Origin: Niallia circulans NBRC 13626
GTDB lineage: Bacteria; Bacillota; Bacilli; Bacillales; Cytobacillaceae
DNA length: 64,000 nt
Assembly: GCF_001591585.1 (NCBI RefSeq)
Contig: NZ_BCVE01000015.1
Coordinates: 41,528 to 105,527 of the forward strand
Direction: 5' to 3'
Both the position numbers and the translations under genes were made by a program. Below the pieces are notes generated by a model, which searched no databases, was not told the origin of the DNA, and saw only the letters and a program-made list of their open reading frames with translations. Below are positions 44,912 through 54,732 of this stretch, piece after piece. Every line of letters starts with the position of its first letter. Position 1 is the stretch's first letter.

Positions 44912-46060
44912 CTATTCAACTGCCACATAGCCAGTTTCCGAAACAATCCGTTGGCCTTGCTCTGATATCATCCATTTTAAAAATCCATCAACTTGGGGAG
45001 ATTTATTATCCTCCAGCGTAATGGCATAAAATTCATTAATGAAGGGGTAGCTTCCATCTTTAATTGTTTCTACTGTAGGAGTTATTCCATCAACAGCAAT
45101 ATTTCTTATTTTTCCATTACGCACCATATCTTCTGAAAAATGCCGGAAAGAGAACCCAATCGCATTTCTTTTATTCTGATAGTCTGCAGTTTCACTTATT
45201 ATGCCTTCCATTGCATTGACAATATCCTTTGTGGGAGGATCCATTAACGGTTTTCCATCCATAACCCTCAACAATGCAGATTGACTGCCGCTTTCTTCTG
45301 GTCTTTGAAATGCTCTAATTTTTTCATGTTTTCCACCGACTTCCTTCCAGTTTCTTATTTTCCCAGAATAAATATCCTGTATTTGTTCCACGCTTAGTGT
45401 TTCCACTGGATTTTTCGCATGAACAAAAAAGATAAATCCCTCTCTCCCAATTGGTGTAAGCTTTAATTTTACCCCAAGGCTTTCAGCCAATTTAAATTGT
45501 TTCTCTGAAGGCTTTGGCACAAATATGATGTCTGCCTCACGATTTAATAAGCGATTAAACGCCTCACTTGTTTGACTTGAAACTACCTCACTTTCCTCTA
45601 ATGAATACATTTTTTGTGGATAGACTGCTTGAACAAACCCTGCGTATACAGGATAAAGAGCGGTAGAGCCGTCTAATCTTGGAAGATCCCCTTCTATTTT
45701 AAATGTTGATTCTTCTTTCAAAAACACAGCTTTTGTTCCCTCTAAAAATGGCATATATTCTGTTAAATCCGTATCTTGACTACTAACAACCTCTAAATTT
45801 TTATCAAAATGTTCATAAATTATGTAACCCGCTATCCCGCAGATACTCATGACTAAAATTACTATCCTTGCCCTTTTGACTGCTTTTTTCTTCCCCCATT
45901 CAAAGATTAATAGATAAACAGTTACCATATAAAATACAGTAATAATCGGTAAAAACCATAGATAAAATGTACTAGCTGTGAATAAAGTGGTTACCATTGT
46001 TGCAATAAATCCAATAAATACGATAAACACCGTCATTATAATTGCTTGTAATACTTTCAT
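44912..46060 (-). CDS. Membrane-tethered PstS-like binding protein
   Basis: 382 residues. Three hydrophobic segments in the first 90 residues (about 5-27, 33-55, 67-86), no lipobox, then an extracellular phosphate-binding-protein-like domain: LDGSTALYPVYAGF near residue 129, SEAFNRLLNREADIIFVPKPS, IFFVHAKNPVETLSVEQIQDIYSGKI and the late GYVAVE. PstS proteins are normally lipoproteins next to pstCAB; no transporter gene is near here. Possibly a phosphate or anion sensor, or a scavenger. AAAGGAG site. Confidence 0.78.
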   Translation of the reverse strand: MKVLQAIIMTVFIVFIGFIATMVTTLFTASTFYLWFLPIITVFYMVTVYLLIFEWGKKKAVKRARIVILVMSICGIAGYIIYEHFDKNLEVVSSQDTDLTEYMPFLEGTKAVFLKEESTFKIEGDLPRLDGSTALYPVYAGFVQAVYPQKMYSLEESEVVSSQTSEAFNRLLNREADIIFVPKPSEKQFKLAESLGVKLKLTPIGREGFIFFVHAKNPVETLSVEQIQDIYSGKIRNWKEVGGKHEKIRAFQRPEESGSQSALLRVMDGKPLMDPPTKDIVNAMEGIISETADYQNKRNAIGFSFRHFSEDMVRNGKIRNIAVDGITPTVETIKDGSYPFINEFYAITLEDNKSPQVDGFLKWMISEQGQRIVSETGYVAVE

Positions 46061-46203
46061 TTTTTTCTCCTTTATAATTACAATCTCTCATATATTCGCC
46101 TTAATAAATGATTTATTTCAATTTTAGTGTATATTTTCACTTTGATCAATAATTATTTTATTTGCTACAATTCCTTGATTGCTTTGAAATCCTTTAAATA
46201 AAA

Positions 46204-46233
46204 AAAGATGAATCCTGTAAAGAACTCATCTTT
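46204..46233 (-). terminator. Terminator of yerO
   Basis: AAAGATGA/TCATCTTT followed on the minus strand by TTTTATTTAAAGG. Confidence 0.75.
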
Positions 46234-46242
46234 AAAATATAT

Positions 46243-47094
46243 CTATTGTTTATGACTCGGATGAAGCTGAAAATATTGGAATAATAAATAGGATAACCAA
46301 ATGCAGTCACGATGATGTCGAATGTTTTCAAGCAATCCTTTTAGTAAAACCGAGTTCAATGTTTTCTCTTCCAACTGCTCTATAAGTAAAGAAAGCGATT
46401 CTTTCACATAATGATCATCTACTTCTTCCATTTTCCCTTTTATATGTTGCAGCAAATCCTCTTTTGTCGCACTTTCTTCAATAACGGACTGGTGCAGCAA
46501 CTGATAGATACTTTCTGTAAAATATGGTGATTCTGTATATGAAGCTATAATGTCTGTTTTCTCTACAAGCGATTTTGCAAGCCTGTGTAAATCAAAATCA
46601 ATATATTTATTATGGTTTAATACAATATGCGTATAAGTATTAAGAAACCCTTTAATACTATATACTAAATCATACTTGATTGCTTGTTTGGATGAATCAT
46701 ATACTTTTCCAATCATATGCTCGATTGTTTTTTCCAGTAAATGATCATAATAAGTAAACTTTCGAATAAATTCATCATTAAACGAAAGCGCTTGCTCTTT
46801 AATAAACAATGTCGCAAAACTAGAATTTTCCTTAAATGTATATAATATTTCGTAATAAAAATGATAAAGAATATCATCCACATGATTGACTGCGTAGTCA
46901 AGTTTCGCGATGAACTGTTCCATAAAATAATCAACTAAAGCCATAATTAATTCATCCTTTGACTTAAAGGATAAATAGAAGGCCCCTTTAGAAATCCCAC
47001 AATGTTCCGTTATTTGTTGAACGGAAGTAGCCGCAAATCCTTGTTTTGCAAATAACTCTATCGATTTTTCCATAATCAGCTGTTTTTTTGTCAT
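46243..47094 (-). CDS. yerO: TetR-family repressor next to swrC (YerO-like)
   Basis: 283 residues. N-terminal TetR DNA-binding domain (about 1-60) with SIELFAKQGFAATSVQQITEHCGISKGAFYLSFKSKDEL in short landmarks TSVQQI, GISKGAFYLSF. The long helical C-terminal ligand domain (about 220 residues) is larger than most TetR proteins, as in B. subtilis YerO. It is divergent from the RND exporter gene with a palindromic operator between, so it should repress swrC until an amphiphilic inducer binds. Confidence 0.85.
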   Translation of the reverse strand: MTKKQLIMEKSIELFAKQGFAATSVQQITEHCGISKGAFYLSFKSKDELIMALVDYFMEQFIAKLDYAVNHVDDILYHFYYEILYTFKENSSFATLFIKEQALSFNDEFIRKFTYYDHLLEKTIEHMIGKVYDSSKQAIKYDLVYSIKGFLNTYTHIVLNHNKYIDFDLHRLAKSLVEKTDIIASYTESPYFTESIYQLLHQSVIEESATKEDLLQHIKGKMEEVDDHYVKESLSLLIEQLEEKTLNSVLLKGLLENIRHHRDCIWLSYLLFQYFQLHPSHKQ

Positions 47095-47127
47095 CTCATT
47101 CTCTCCTATGTACTATTGATTGACATA

Positions 47128-47173
47128 TGACTACTTAGTCATTTATTATAAGTAAATGAGTTAGATTAGTCAA
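47128..47173. promoter_or_regulatory. TetR operator pair, yerO-swrC
   Basis: TGACTACTTAGTCA (47128-47141) is a near-perfect palindrome with 6-bp arms; a weaker relative, TGAGTTAGATTAGTCA, ends at 47173, 18 bases before the swrC start. Both lie in the 96-base divergent region. Confidence 0.65.
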
Positions 47174-47190
47174 TAAAGGGAAGGTGTATT

Positions 47191-50100
47191 ATGAAAGGTT
47201 TAGTAAATTTTGTGTTAGGTAACAAGCTTGCGGTTTGGTTACTAACCATTATTATTACTGTATCAGGTATCTATTCTGGTACAAGGATGAATATGGAAAC
47301 CATACCAAATATCTCTATTCCATACTTAACCGTAATGGATGTTTACCCGGGAGCTACTCCGGAGAAGGTGATGGAAGAAGTATCCATGCCGATAGAAAAA
47401 GTAGTAGAAAATCTGGAAGATGTTAAAGCTGTCTATTCAAATTCTTATTCGAACATGGCAAATGTTCAACTAGAATATGAATATGGTACAGATATGGATG
47501 AAGCAAAACGAGCTTTACAATCCGCTCTGGATAATGTCACCTTACCTGAAGATGCAGAGGAACCTACAATTACAGCAATCAGTATGAATATGATGCCAGT
47601 TGTAGCGTTAAGTGTCAGCAGTACAGAAGAAGACATTACCGAATTAACATCAACTGTGGAAGATATCATTCTTCCAAAAATCGAAAAGATTGATGGTGTC
47701 GCTTCTGCAACTATCACAGGTCAGCATATTGAAGAAGTCGATTTAACATATGACAAAGAAAAAATGGCGCAATTAGATTTAACGGAAGATACTGTTAAAG
47801 ATATGATTCAAGCGAGTAACTTAGCAGTTTCTTTAGGACTTTACGAGTTTGAAGAAGGCGAACAAGCAGTTGCAATTGACGGGAAATTTATGACAGAAAA
47901 AGAACTAAAGAATATGCTTATTCCTGTCACTCCATCTGAACAAAATCCTGCCCCATTCTTAAAACTTAGCGATATTGCAAAAATTGAAGTAGTTGGGAAA
48001 GTGGAATCAGTTTCTCGTACAAATGGTAAAGATGCAATCGCCATCCAAATTGTCAAAGGTCAACAAGCAAACACTGTTGATGTTGTTAACAGTGTAAAAG
48101 ATTTAATTAAAGATGAGCAAAAAAACATTGATGGCTTAGTAATTGATGTTTCTCTCGACCAAGGAGATCCGATTGAAAAATCTGTGTTTACCATGGTTGA
48201 AAAAGCAGTATTTGGCTGTTTAATCGCCGTATTAATTATTTTACTATTCTTACGTGATTTTAAATCAACGATTATCTCGATTATTTCCATTCCAGTATCT
48301 ATTTTCATGGCATTACTGCTATTAAACTGGATGGATATCACGTTAAATATTATGACGCTAGGTGCTATTACGGTGGCAATCGGGCGGGTAATTGATGACT
48401 CCATTGTTGTCGTGGAAAATATTTATCGACGCTTGCACCTGAAAGAAGAAAAATTAACTGGCCGCGCGCTTATTAGAGAAGCAACGATTGAAATGTTCAA
48501 ACCAATCCTGTCTTCTACTTTAGTAACAGTTGCGGTATTTGCTCCATTAATGTTTGTTGGAGGCATGGTTGGAGAATTATTCCGTCCTTTCGCCTTAACA
48601 ATGGCGTTCTCTCTTGGCGCATCATTACTTGTTGCCATTACAATCGTTCCAGCACTTTCTCATTTCTTATTTAAGAAAAAATTATATAGTGAGAAAACAG
48701 AAAGTAATCATAAAGAAGCTGGTAAATTGGCAACTTGGTATAAAGGTATTCTCGAAAAAGCACTTAATCATAAAATCATCACTTCCCTTATCGCTGTTAT
48801 TTTATTAGCTGGAAGTGTTGCCCTCACTCCTTTAATCGGCTTTAGCTTCCTAGGAAGTGAAGAAGAAAAAACGATGTATATCACCTACACTCCAGAAACT
48901 GGTGAACTAAAGGATGAGACATTAAAGAACGTTACAGAAGTAGAAGAAAAAATGCTTGACCGCAAAGATATCGATATCGTTCAATTATCGATTAATGATA
49001 CAGCTGATGCACAAAGCGCAATGATGGGCATGGGAGCTGGCGGTGCACTTATGTACCTAATCTTTGATGAAGATATGAAAAACTTCCCTGAAGTTCGTGA
49101 TGAAATTGAGGAATATATTACAAATCTCGATCAATCTGGCGAATGGAAATCCCAAGACTTCTCATCAACCGGGATGTCAACGAATGAAGTCAGCTATACA
49201 TTCTATAGTGAAGATTTAGATAAGCTGAATGAATCAGTGAAAAAAGTAGAATCTGTGTTAAAAAAGAATGATGGTTTAGAAGATGTTACTACAACAGCTG
49301 AAGATGCTTATGTAGAATATACATTTAAAGTAAATCAGGAAGAATTATTACAATATGGGTTAACAGCTGGTCAGCTCCTTGCGACACTAAGCCCTAACAA
49401 TTCAAAAGATGTATTAACAACGATTGAAAAAGACGGTGAGGAGCTTGATGTTATTGTCCAACAAGAAAAATCAGCACAGCCGAAATCAATCGACGATATG
49501 CTAGACACTGAAATTCCAACTGCTACAGGGCAAACAATGCCACTTTCAGAGCTTGTGGATGTAGAAGAAGGAACTACTCTAAATACGCTTTCTCGTAGTA
49601 AAGGTGAATACTATGCAACTGTATCAGGAAAAATCCTTGGTGATGATGTTTCGAAAGTAACAAATGAAGTAGATAAAGAAATCGATAAAATCGACTTACC
49701 AAAAGGCGTTACAATGGGAGTTGCGGGTGTAACTGCAGATATGAATGAAACATTCACACAGTTAGGTATTGCTATGATTGCTGCTGTTGCGATCGTGTAC
49801 TTTATCCTTGTTGTTACATTCCGTGAAGGGGTTGCCCCATTCTCGATTCTATTCAGTTTACCATTCGCTGTTATCGGTTCGTTTGTCGGATTGTACCTAT
49901 CAGGTCAAACCATTTCTGTTTCGGTAATGATGGGGCTCTTAATGTTAATTGGGATTGTTGTAACGAATGCCATTGTATTAGTAGACCGAATCATTCATAT
50001 GGAACGAGATGGAATGAATATGCGGGAAGCGATTCTTGAAGCAGGATCAACGCGTCTTCGTCCGATTCTAATGACAGCTATTGCAACAATTGGTGCATTA

Positions 50101-50274
50101 ATTCCATTAGCAGTTGGTTCTGGTGGTAGTGGATTAATCTCTAAAGACCTTGGTATTACTGTTATTGGTGGTTTAATCAGTTCTACGTTGTTAACACTTG
50201 TTATCGTCCCTATTGTTTATGAAGTTCTTTCCAAACTATTTAAGAAAAATCGTAAAGATATTGACGAAAGCTAA
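47191..50274 (+). CDS. swrC: RND efflux transporter SwrC (YerP) type
   Basis: 1027 residues, AcrB-like: two repeats each with a large extracellular porter region and six helices. The proton-relay aspartates are in AIGRVIDDSIVVVENIYRR (helix 4, about residue 402); the second half has the matching IVVTNAIVLVDRI and RLRPILMTAI. In B. subtilis SwrC exports surfactin and other amphiphiles and is needed for swarming; it works without an outer-membrane channel. GGAAGGTG site. The divergent yerO and the operator support the assignment. No surfactin synthetase is in the window. Confidence 0.92.
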   Translation: MKGLVNFVLGNKLAVWLLTIIITVSGIYSGTRMNMETIPNISIPYLTVMDVYPGATPEKVMEEVSMPIEKVVENLEDVKAVYSNSYSNMANVQLEYEYGTDMDEAKRALQSALDNVTLPEDAEEPTITAISMNMMPVVALSVSSTEEDITELTSTVEDIILPKIEKIDGVASATITGQHIEEVDLTYDKEKMAQLDLTEDTVKDMIQASNLAVSLGLYEFEEGEQAVAIDGKFMTEKELKNMLIPVTPSEQNPAPFLKLSDIAKIEVVGKVESVSRTNGKDAIAIQIVKGQQANTVDVVNSVKDLIKDEQKNIDGLVIDVSLDQGDPIEKSVFTMVEKAVFGCLIAVLIILLFLRDFKSTIISIISIPVSIFMALLLLNWMDITLNIMTLGAITVAIGRVIDDSIVVVENIYRRLHLKEEKLTGRALIREATIEMFKPILSSTLVTVAVFAPLMFVGGMVGELFRPFALTMAFSLGASLLVAITIVPALSHFLFKKKLYSEKTESNHKEAGKLATWYKGILEKALNHKIITSLIAVILLAGSVALTPLIGFSFLGSEEEKTMYITYTPETGELKDETLKNVTEVEEKMLDRKDIDIVQLSINDTADAQSAMMGMGAGGALMYLIFDEDMKNFPEVRDEIEEYITNLDQSGEWKSQDFSSTGMSTNEVSYTFYSEDLDKLNESVKKVESVLKKNDGLEDVTTTAEDAYVEYTFKVNQEELLQYGLTAGQLLATLSPNNSKDVLTTIEKDGEELDVIVQQEKSAQPKSIDDMLDTEIPTATGQTMPLSELVDVEEGTTLNTLSRSKGEYYATVSGKILGDDVSKVTNEVDKEIDKIDLPKGVTMGVAGVTADMNETFTQLGIAMIAAVAIVYFILVVTFREGVAPFSILFSLPFAVIGSFVGLYLSGQTISVSVMMGLLMLIGIVVTNAIVLVDRIIHMERDGMNMREAILEAGSTRLRPILMTAIATIGALIPLAVGSGGSGLISKDLGITVIGGLISSTLLTLVIVPIVYEVLSKLFKKNRKDIDES

Positions 50275-50284
50275 TACTAAATGA

Positions 50285-50318
50285 CAAAAGCCAGTGAAGG
50301 GTTCTTCACTGGCTTTTG
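50285..50318 (+). terminator. Terminator of swrC
   Basis: 14-bp arms CAAAAGCCAGTGAA/TTCACTGGCTTTTG, 6-base loop, T-rich tail. Confidence 0.92.
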
Positions 50319-50356
50319 TCTGTCTTCTTTTCCTCTGATTTAGCTATTATAGTGGG

Positions 50357-50630
50357 ATGAATGCTGCTTCTACTGGCTTTTTTTTGTAGTTATGGCTTGT
50401 ATTTCCTTCATGAACGCTACTTCCACTGCTTTTCCTTGCAATTGTGGTTTTCATCCCCTCTATGAACGCCACTTCCACTGCTTTTCCTTGCAATTATGAC
50501 TTTCATTTCCCTGATGAACACCACTTCCTTCAGGGTTTCTTGCCAATATGGTTTTCATCCCCTCTATGAATGCCATTTCTACCGCTTTTCCTTACAATTG
50601 TAGTTTTCATTTCCTTCATGAACATCATCA
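50357..50630. repeat. 52-bp tandem array (array 3)
   Basis: ATGAA anchors at 50357, 50410, 50462, 50514, 50566 and 50618 (steps 53, 52, 52, 52, 52). Unit, in pieces: ATGAACGCCACTTCCACTG, CTTTTCCTTGCAATTGTGG, TTTTCATCCCCTCT. About 5.3 imperfect copies between swrC and the DDAH gene. The period is not a multiple of 3, so it is not coding. It shares no word with arrays 1 and 2. Confidence 0.85.
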
Positions 50631-50718
50631 TCCCCAAAAAATGATTGCACAAGTTCTTTCATAAAATAAGCCATTCAGGAAAAACTATTTTCTATACTAT
50701 AATGGAAAGGGTTTTATC

Positions 50719-51549
50719 ATGAAAATAAATTGTTCCAATGAATATGATCCATTAAAAACAGTAGTCTTAGTTTCTCCTGAATATATGGCTATTAAAGTCC
50801 CTATAAATGATATTCAAAAAAAACATGCAAAGAAAAATATTGATAAAAAACTTGCTGTAAAACAGCATGAAATGTTTATAGAAACTCTGCAAAAAAATGG
50901 AGTGGAAATAATCCTTCTTCCAGCAGAAGAAAAATACCATGAACAGGTTTTTACAAGAGATATCGGATTCACCTTAGGAAGTCAGATCTTTGTGGCAGAA
51001 ATGGCACGAGATGCTAGACACGGAGAAGAAAGAGTTTTAATAGATTATTTAAAGAAAAAAGAAATCACTTATACAGATATTAAAGGCAATTTTATTGAAG
51101 GCGGCGATGTGATTATTGACGGGAAAACAATTTTTGCAGGCATCAGTCAGCGTACAAATGAAGCAGCTATCCGCCATTTGCAGACCTTGATGCCTTCTTA
51201 TGATGTCATAGCTGTCCCGTTTACGGATACATATCTCCATCTAGATTGTGTCTTTAATATTCTTTCTCCTACAGAGGGATTAATTTTTCCAGGAGAATTT
51301 CATAAAGAAAAAGAAAAATTACTGCGAGAACGATATGATTTTATTCACGTAAGCGCTAAAGAGCAAGAAACATTAGGTACAAATGTATTATCCATTGGCA
51401 ACAAAAAGGTAATTAGTTTACCTATGAATGAAGGGGTTAATAAAGAATTGCAAAAAAGAGGGTATGAAGTACTCGAGGTTGATTTTTCCGAAATCATTAA
51501 ATCTGGTGGGTCCTTTCGTTGTTGTTCCATGCCCTTACTTAGAGAATAG
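50719..51549 (+). CDS. DDAH/arginine-deiminase-superfamily hydrolase
   Basis: 276 residues of the guanidino-modifying pentein fold. Substrate-carboxylate and guanidine residues in VFTRDIGF, the acidic EGGDV, catalytic His in HLDCVF and catalytic Cys near the end, C269 in RCCSMPL. This matches dimethylarginine dimethylaminohydrolase-like proteins such as B. subtilis YkgA. It would hydrolyse methylated arginine or a related amidine to citrulline and an amine; relatives of unknown substrate exist. AAAGGG site. Single gene with its own terminator. Confidence 0.85.
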   Translation: MKINCSNEYDPLKTVVLVSPEYMAIKVPINDIQKKHAKKNIDKKLAVKQHEMFIETLQKNGVEIILLPAEEKYHEQVFTRDIGFTLGSQIFVAEMARDARHGEERVLIDYLKKKEITYTDIKGNFIEGGDVIIDGKTIFAGISQRTNEAAIRHLQTLMPSYDVIAVPFTDTYLHLDCVFNILSPTEGLIFPGEFHKEKEKLLRERYDFIHVSAKEQETLGTNVLSIGNKKVISLPMNEGVNKELQKRGYEVLEVDFSEIIKSGGSFRCCSMPLLRE

Positions 51550-51564
51550 GTAAAGGTAAATTTC

Positions 51565-51590
51565 ATCAGTGGGGAAAAATCCCCGCTGAT
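51565..51590. terminator. Bidirectional terminator
   Basis: ATCAGTGGGG/CCCCGCTGAT (one G-T pair), loop AAAAAT; between convergent genes. Confidence 0.85.
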
Positions 51591-51605
51591 TTATTCTAGT
51601 TAAGT

Positions 51606-52373
51606 TTATATCTTCCGGTCCGTTAACATTTCCTTTAGATTTCGCAAACTAATTTCAATGCTTTCCAATGGAGTTCTTCTAGTTGCATCCTGTTCAATAA
51701 TCCACCATTGGATATCTGCGTCCTCTCCTTTTTCAAGAATTGCTTGAAAATCAATACTTCCTGTACCTACCTCAGCAAAGTATTGTTCTTCATCGGTTGT
51801 CATATCCTTTAAATGAATAAGCTTCATTCTATCTTTATATGTATCAATCCATTTTGCTGGGTCATAATTTCGCTTCGAAAGCCAGTATACATCTGGTTCT
51901 GCAAAAACTAATGTAGGATCTGTATCTTCCATTATCGTGGCTAATGCCGTTCTTCCATCACGCAATGTATCTAATTCAAAATCATGATTATGATAACAAA
52001 GAGATATCCCTGCTTTTCGACATTCTGCTCCTGCCATATTCAAGAAAGCAATTAGTGATTGATAATCCGCTTCTGTTCTTTTGTCTGGTAAAAGATAGGG
52101 ACATACTAAAAATTTACTCCCTAATACTAATTGATCTTGAATAACCTGGGAAAGATCGCTCTCCAAATCAACTAATGGTACATGGCATGCTGCTACTCGT
52201 AAATTTAGTTCATCCAATAATTCCTTTAATTCTGCTACAGGAATTCCCCCATATCCAGCAAGCTCTACTCCTTGAAATCCAAGATCCGCCACTTTACGGA
52301 GGGTTCCGCGAAAATCCTTCTCACACTCATTTCTTAACGTATACATTTGGATGGCAATCGGTATATTCTTCAC
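51606..52373 (-). CDS. Sugar phosphate isomerase/epimerase-like TIM barrel
   Basis: 255 residues from a GTG start with AAGGAGGAGG 8 bases upstream. Xylose-isomerase-like TIM barrel (AP endonuclease 2 superfamily): IPIAIQMYTLRNECEKDF start, GFQGVELAGYGG, CYHNHDFEL histidines, FAEPDVYWLSKRNYDPAKWID, and LIHLKDM with its metal-site His. Such proteins isomerise or dehydrate sugars, inositol derivatives or hydroxypyruvate. No neighbouring sugar genes fix the substrate. Confidence 0.82.
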   Translation of the reverse strand: MKNIPIAIQMYTLRNECEKDFRGTLRKVADLGFQGVELAGYGGIPVAELKELLDELNLRVAACHVPLVDLESDLSQVIQDQLVLGSKFLVCPYLLPDKRTEADYQSLIAFLNMAGAECRKAGISLCYHNHDFELDTLRDGRTALATIMEDTDPTLVFAEPDVYWLSKRNYDPAKWIDTYKDRMKLIHLKDMTTDEEQYFAEVGTGSIDFQAILEKGEDADIQWWIIEQDATRRTPLESIEISLRNLKEMLTDRKI

Positions 52374-52548
52374 TTGTACTTCCTCCTCCTTGTTATTCCT
52401 TTCCCCCAACTACTCCCTAAAGGGATAGTCAGACAAAATAAGCACTCCCTATCATTGTACATGAGAACGTTATCATTTTGCAGATTAATATGGTAAATCG
52501 CTGATTTTTTTGGTAAAATGAGCAAAAATCAATTGGAGGTATATGCCT

Positions 52549-53346
52549 TTGGAAAACCATATCAGAAAAGTGATTGACCAAACGGAAAAGGAATTTAACA
52601 TAAAGGTGCTTTATGCATGTGAATCCGGAAGTCGGGCATGGGGCTTTCCATCCAAGGATAGTGATTATGATGTTCGGTTTATTTATATTCATCAGCCAAA
52701 CTGGTACTTATCGATTGATCGCGGCCGAGATGTAATCGAGATTCCAAACCACGATTCATTATCAATCCCTGTTGATCCCTTATTAGATATGAGCGGCTGG
52801 GAACTAACTAAAACGCTTAAGCTTTTTCGCAAGTCCAATCCCCCGTTATTAGAATGGTTACGCTCTAATATGGTATATTATCAGCGTTTTTCAACCATCG
52901 ATAAAATGAAAGAACTAGAAAAAGAAATATTCTCGCCTGCTTCCATTATCTATCATTATTTAAATATGGCAAAAGGAAATTTTCGAGAATACCTACAAGG
53001 AGATACAGTTAAAATCAAAAAATATTTTTATGTATTAAGGCCAATTTTAGCAGCAAAGTGGACTCAAATATACCAAACGGTTCCGCCAATGGAATTCGAA
53101 ACATTAGTACAAGAACTTATCCCTGCTGGTGACCTTCTTACAAGTATTATAACTTTATTAGAAAGAAAAAAATCTGGCGAAGAATTATCACTCGAACCAC
53201 GAATCAATCTTATTAATACATTCTTAGAAAGTGAGATTTACCAGCTAGAAGCGTACGCAAAAGGGTTGCAAAAAAATTCGGAAGATCCAACCGAACAATT
53301 AAATGAACTATTTCGATTTTCATTAAAAGAAGTCTGGAATTATTAA
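52549..53346 (+). CDS. YcgL-type nucleotidyltransferase
   Basis: About 265 residues from a TTG with GGAGG 9 bases upstream; an ATG two codons earlier is only 3 bases from it. The minimal nucleotidyltransferase signature GSRAWGFPSKDSDYDVRFIY carries GS and the DxD-type metal residues near residue 28-45. The rest (helical, about 200 residues) matches the COG3541/YcgL group. Biological target unknown. Single gene with its own terminator. Confidence 0.8.
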   Translation: MENHIRKVIDQTEKEFNIKVLYACESGSRAWGFPSKDSDYDVRFIYIHQPNWYLSIDRGRDVIEIPNHDSLSIPVDPLLDMSGWELTKTLKLFRKSNPPLLEWLRSNMVYYQRFSTIDKMKELEKEIFSPASIIYHYLNMAKGNFREYLQGDTVKIKKYFYVLRPILAAKWTQIYQTVPPMEFETLVQELIPAGDLLTSIITLLERKKSGEELSLEPRINLINTFLESEIYQLEAYAKGLQKNSEDPTEQLNELFRFSLKEVWNY

Positions 53347-53349
53347 AAG

Positions 53350-53397
53350 AGGTCATTGAAAAAGCGTTTATGTGAGAACAACACTTTTTCATGACCT
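53350..53397 (+). terminator. Terminator of nucleotidyltransferase gene
   Basis: AGGTCATTGAAAAAG/CTTTTTCATGACCT with one bulge and a 19-base loop, then TGTTTAGTT. Confidence 0.8.
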
Positions 53398-53492
53398 TGT
53401 TTAGTTATTACCTAGTTCTATTTAAAAAGTGATTACTTTTGCATACGAAAGTGGTTAACATGAATAAGCTAAATATAAGGAACAACAGAATG

Positions 53493-54383
53493 CTAATCCT
53501 TAAAATATGGATTCAAATGAATTAGCACTTCATTAATATTATCGTGCTTTGCCATTAATTTCTTTTTTATTTTTCTAGATAAATCATGACCTTCCTTAAT
53601 GGTTTTATCGTAATCGATTGAGATACGTAAATCGACTAATATATAGTGACCATGTTCTCTAGCACGGAGTCGGTCAATTCGCTTTACTTCAGCAAAGGAA
53701 GAAATTATGTCATGATACTCTGCTAAAATTGCCAGATCTATATTCCGCTCCAGTAAAATATCAAAAGCTTCACTTACCATTTCCTTCGCAATTTTAAAAA
53801 TCAAATAAGCTACAATGATCGTTGCAAGCTTATCTCCATAAAGAAATAGATGTATATTCAACTTTTCTCCAAGGATAGAGAACAGAACGCCTATTGCTGC
53901 TGCAATGGATGCCACAATATCAGCCTTATGATCATAAGCAATTGCTTCAATTGCTTTACTGCTTTGTTCCTTCGCAATCCTTTTACTATATCGATATAAT
54001 AGCACTTTCGAAATATAAGAAATAACAGCAACCCACATTGCAATCATACTTGGTGTTGTGATGGGATGGAATAACCCAATTATTACTTCATATACCAAGT
54101 AGATAGAGACACATAAAAGAATCATACCAACAATACCAGATACAATTATTTCTGCCTTCCCATGTCCATATGGATGTTCCTGATCTGCCGGTTTATTCGC
54201 AATTTTAATAACGACTAAAACAAGGACAGAGGCAAACACATCTGCAGCTGAGTGAATTCCATCGGCAAAAACCGCATTACTATTCCCTATCCAACCCACT
54301 ATTATTTTCCCAATTGTTAAGATAATATTACTAATTACACTAATCCAAGCTACTCGTTTAGCTAGCAATTCTCTCGATCCCAA
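53493..54383 (-). CDS. Cation diffusion facilitator (likely Mn/Fe efflux)
   Basis: 296 residues with six membrane helices and a cytoplasmic C-terminal domain (about 215-296). Metal site: helix 2 ADGIHSAADVF and helix 5 YDHKADIV. The DxxxD in helix 5 (rather than the HxxxD of zinc exporters) points to manganese or iron, as in the MneP/MneS/FieF group. HPYGHGKAE loop is the conserved CDF signature. It would exchange cytoplasmic Mn2+ for protons. Single gene. Confidence 0.87.
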   Translation of the reverse strand: MGSRELLAKRVAWISVISNIILTIGKIIVGWIGNSNAVFADGIHSAADVFASVLVLVVIKIANKPADQEHPYGHGKAEIIVSGIVGMILLCVSIYLVYEVIIGLFHPITTPSMIAMWVAVISYISKVLLYRYSKRIAKEQSSKAIEAIAYDHKADIVASIAAAIGVLFSILGEKLNIHLFLYGDKLATIIVAYLIFKIAKEMVSEAFDILLERNIDLAILAEYHDIISSFAEVKRIDRLRAREHGHYILVDLRISIDYDKTIKEGHDLSRKIKKKLMAKHDNINEVLIHLNPYFKD

Positions 54384-54732
54384 ATTTCATCAACCTCTTT
54401 TGTTTTCCAAAAATTTCAATACACTTAAAAAGTCAACTTAAACATATTAGCAGAAAAGAAAGCAGTGGGTCTAGAGAAAAAAAGTTGCCTTCTTACAAAT
54501 TAATCATTTACTTTTCTTTAGGAATGTATTCGTTTGTGGGAAATGAAAGTAAGAAAATAAGTTATATTATTCATAAATGAAAATTTTGGGATAGTTATAG
54601 TTGCAGTGAATAAAGCTAACATTTAAATTCAAGTTGATTAAATACGGTAAGTAAACCAAAATATCATATAGTATCAATCAAACGGGGAATTTATCTGCCC
54701 CTTTGGATTTATTAGCTAATGTGAGATGGATT
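54384..54732. other. AT-rich spacer between CDF gene and repeat array
   Basis: About 350 bases upstream of the CDF gene; no open frame with a ribosome site and no hairpin terminator. It must contain the CDF promoter on the minus strand, but I see no clear elements or Mn-riboswitch landmarks. Confidence 0.35.
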
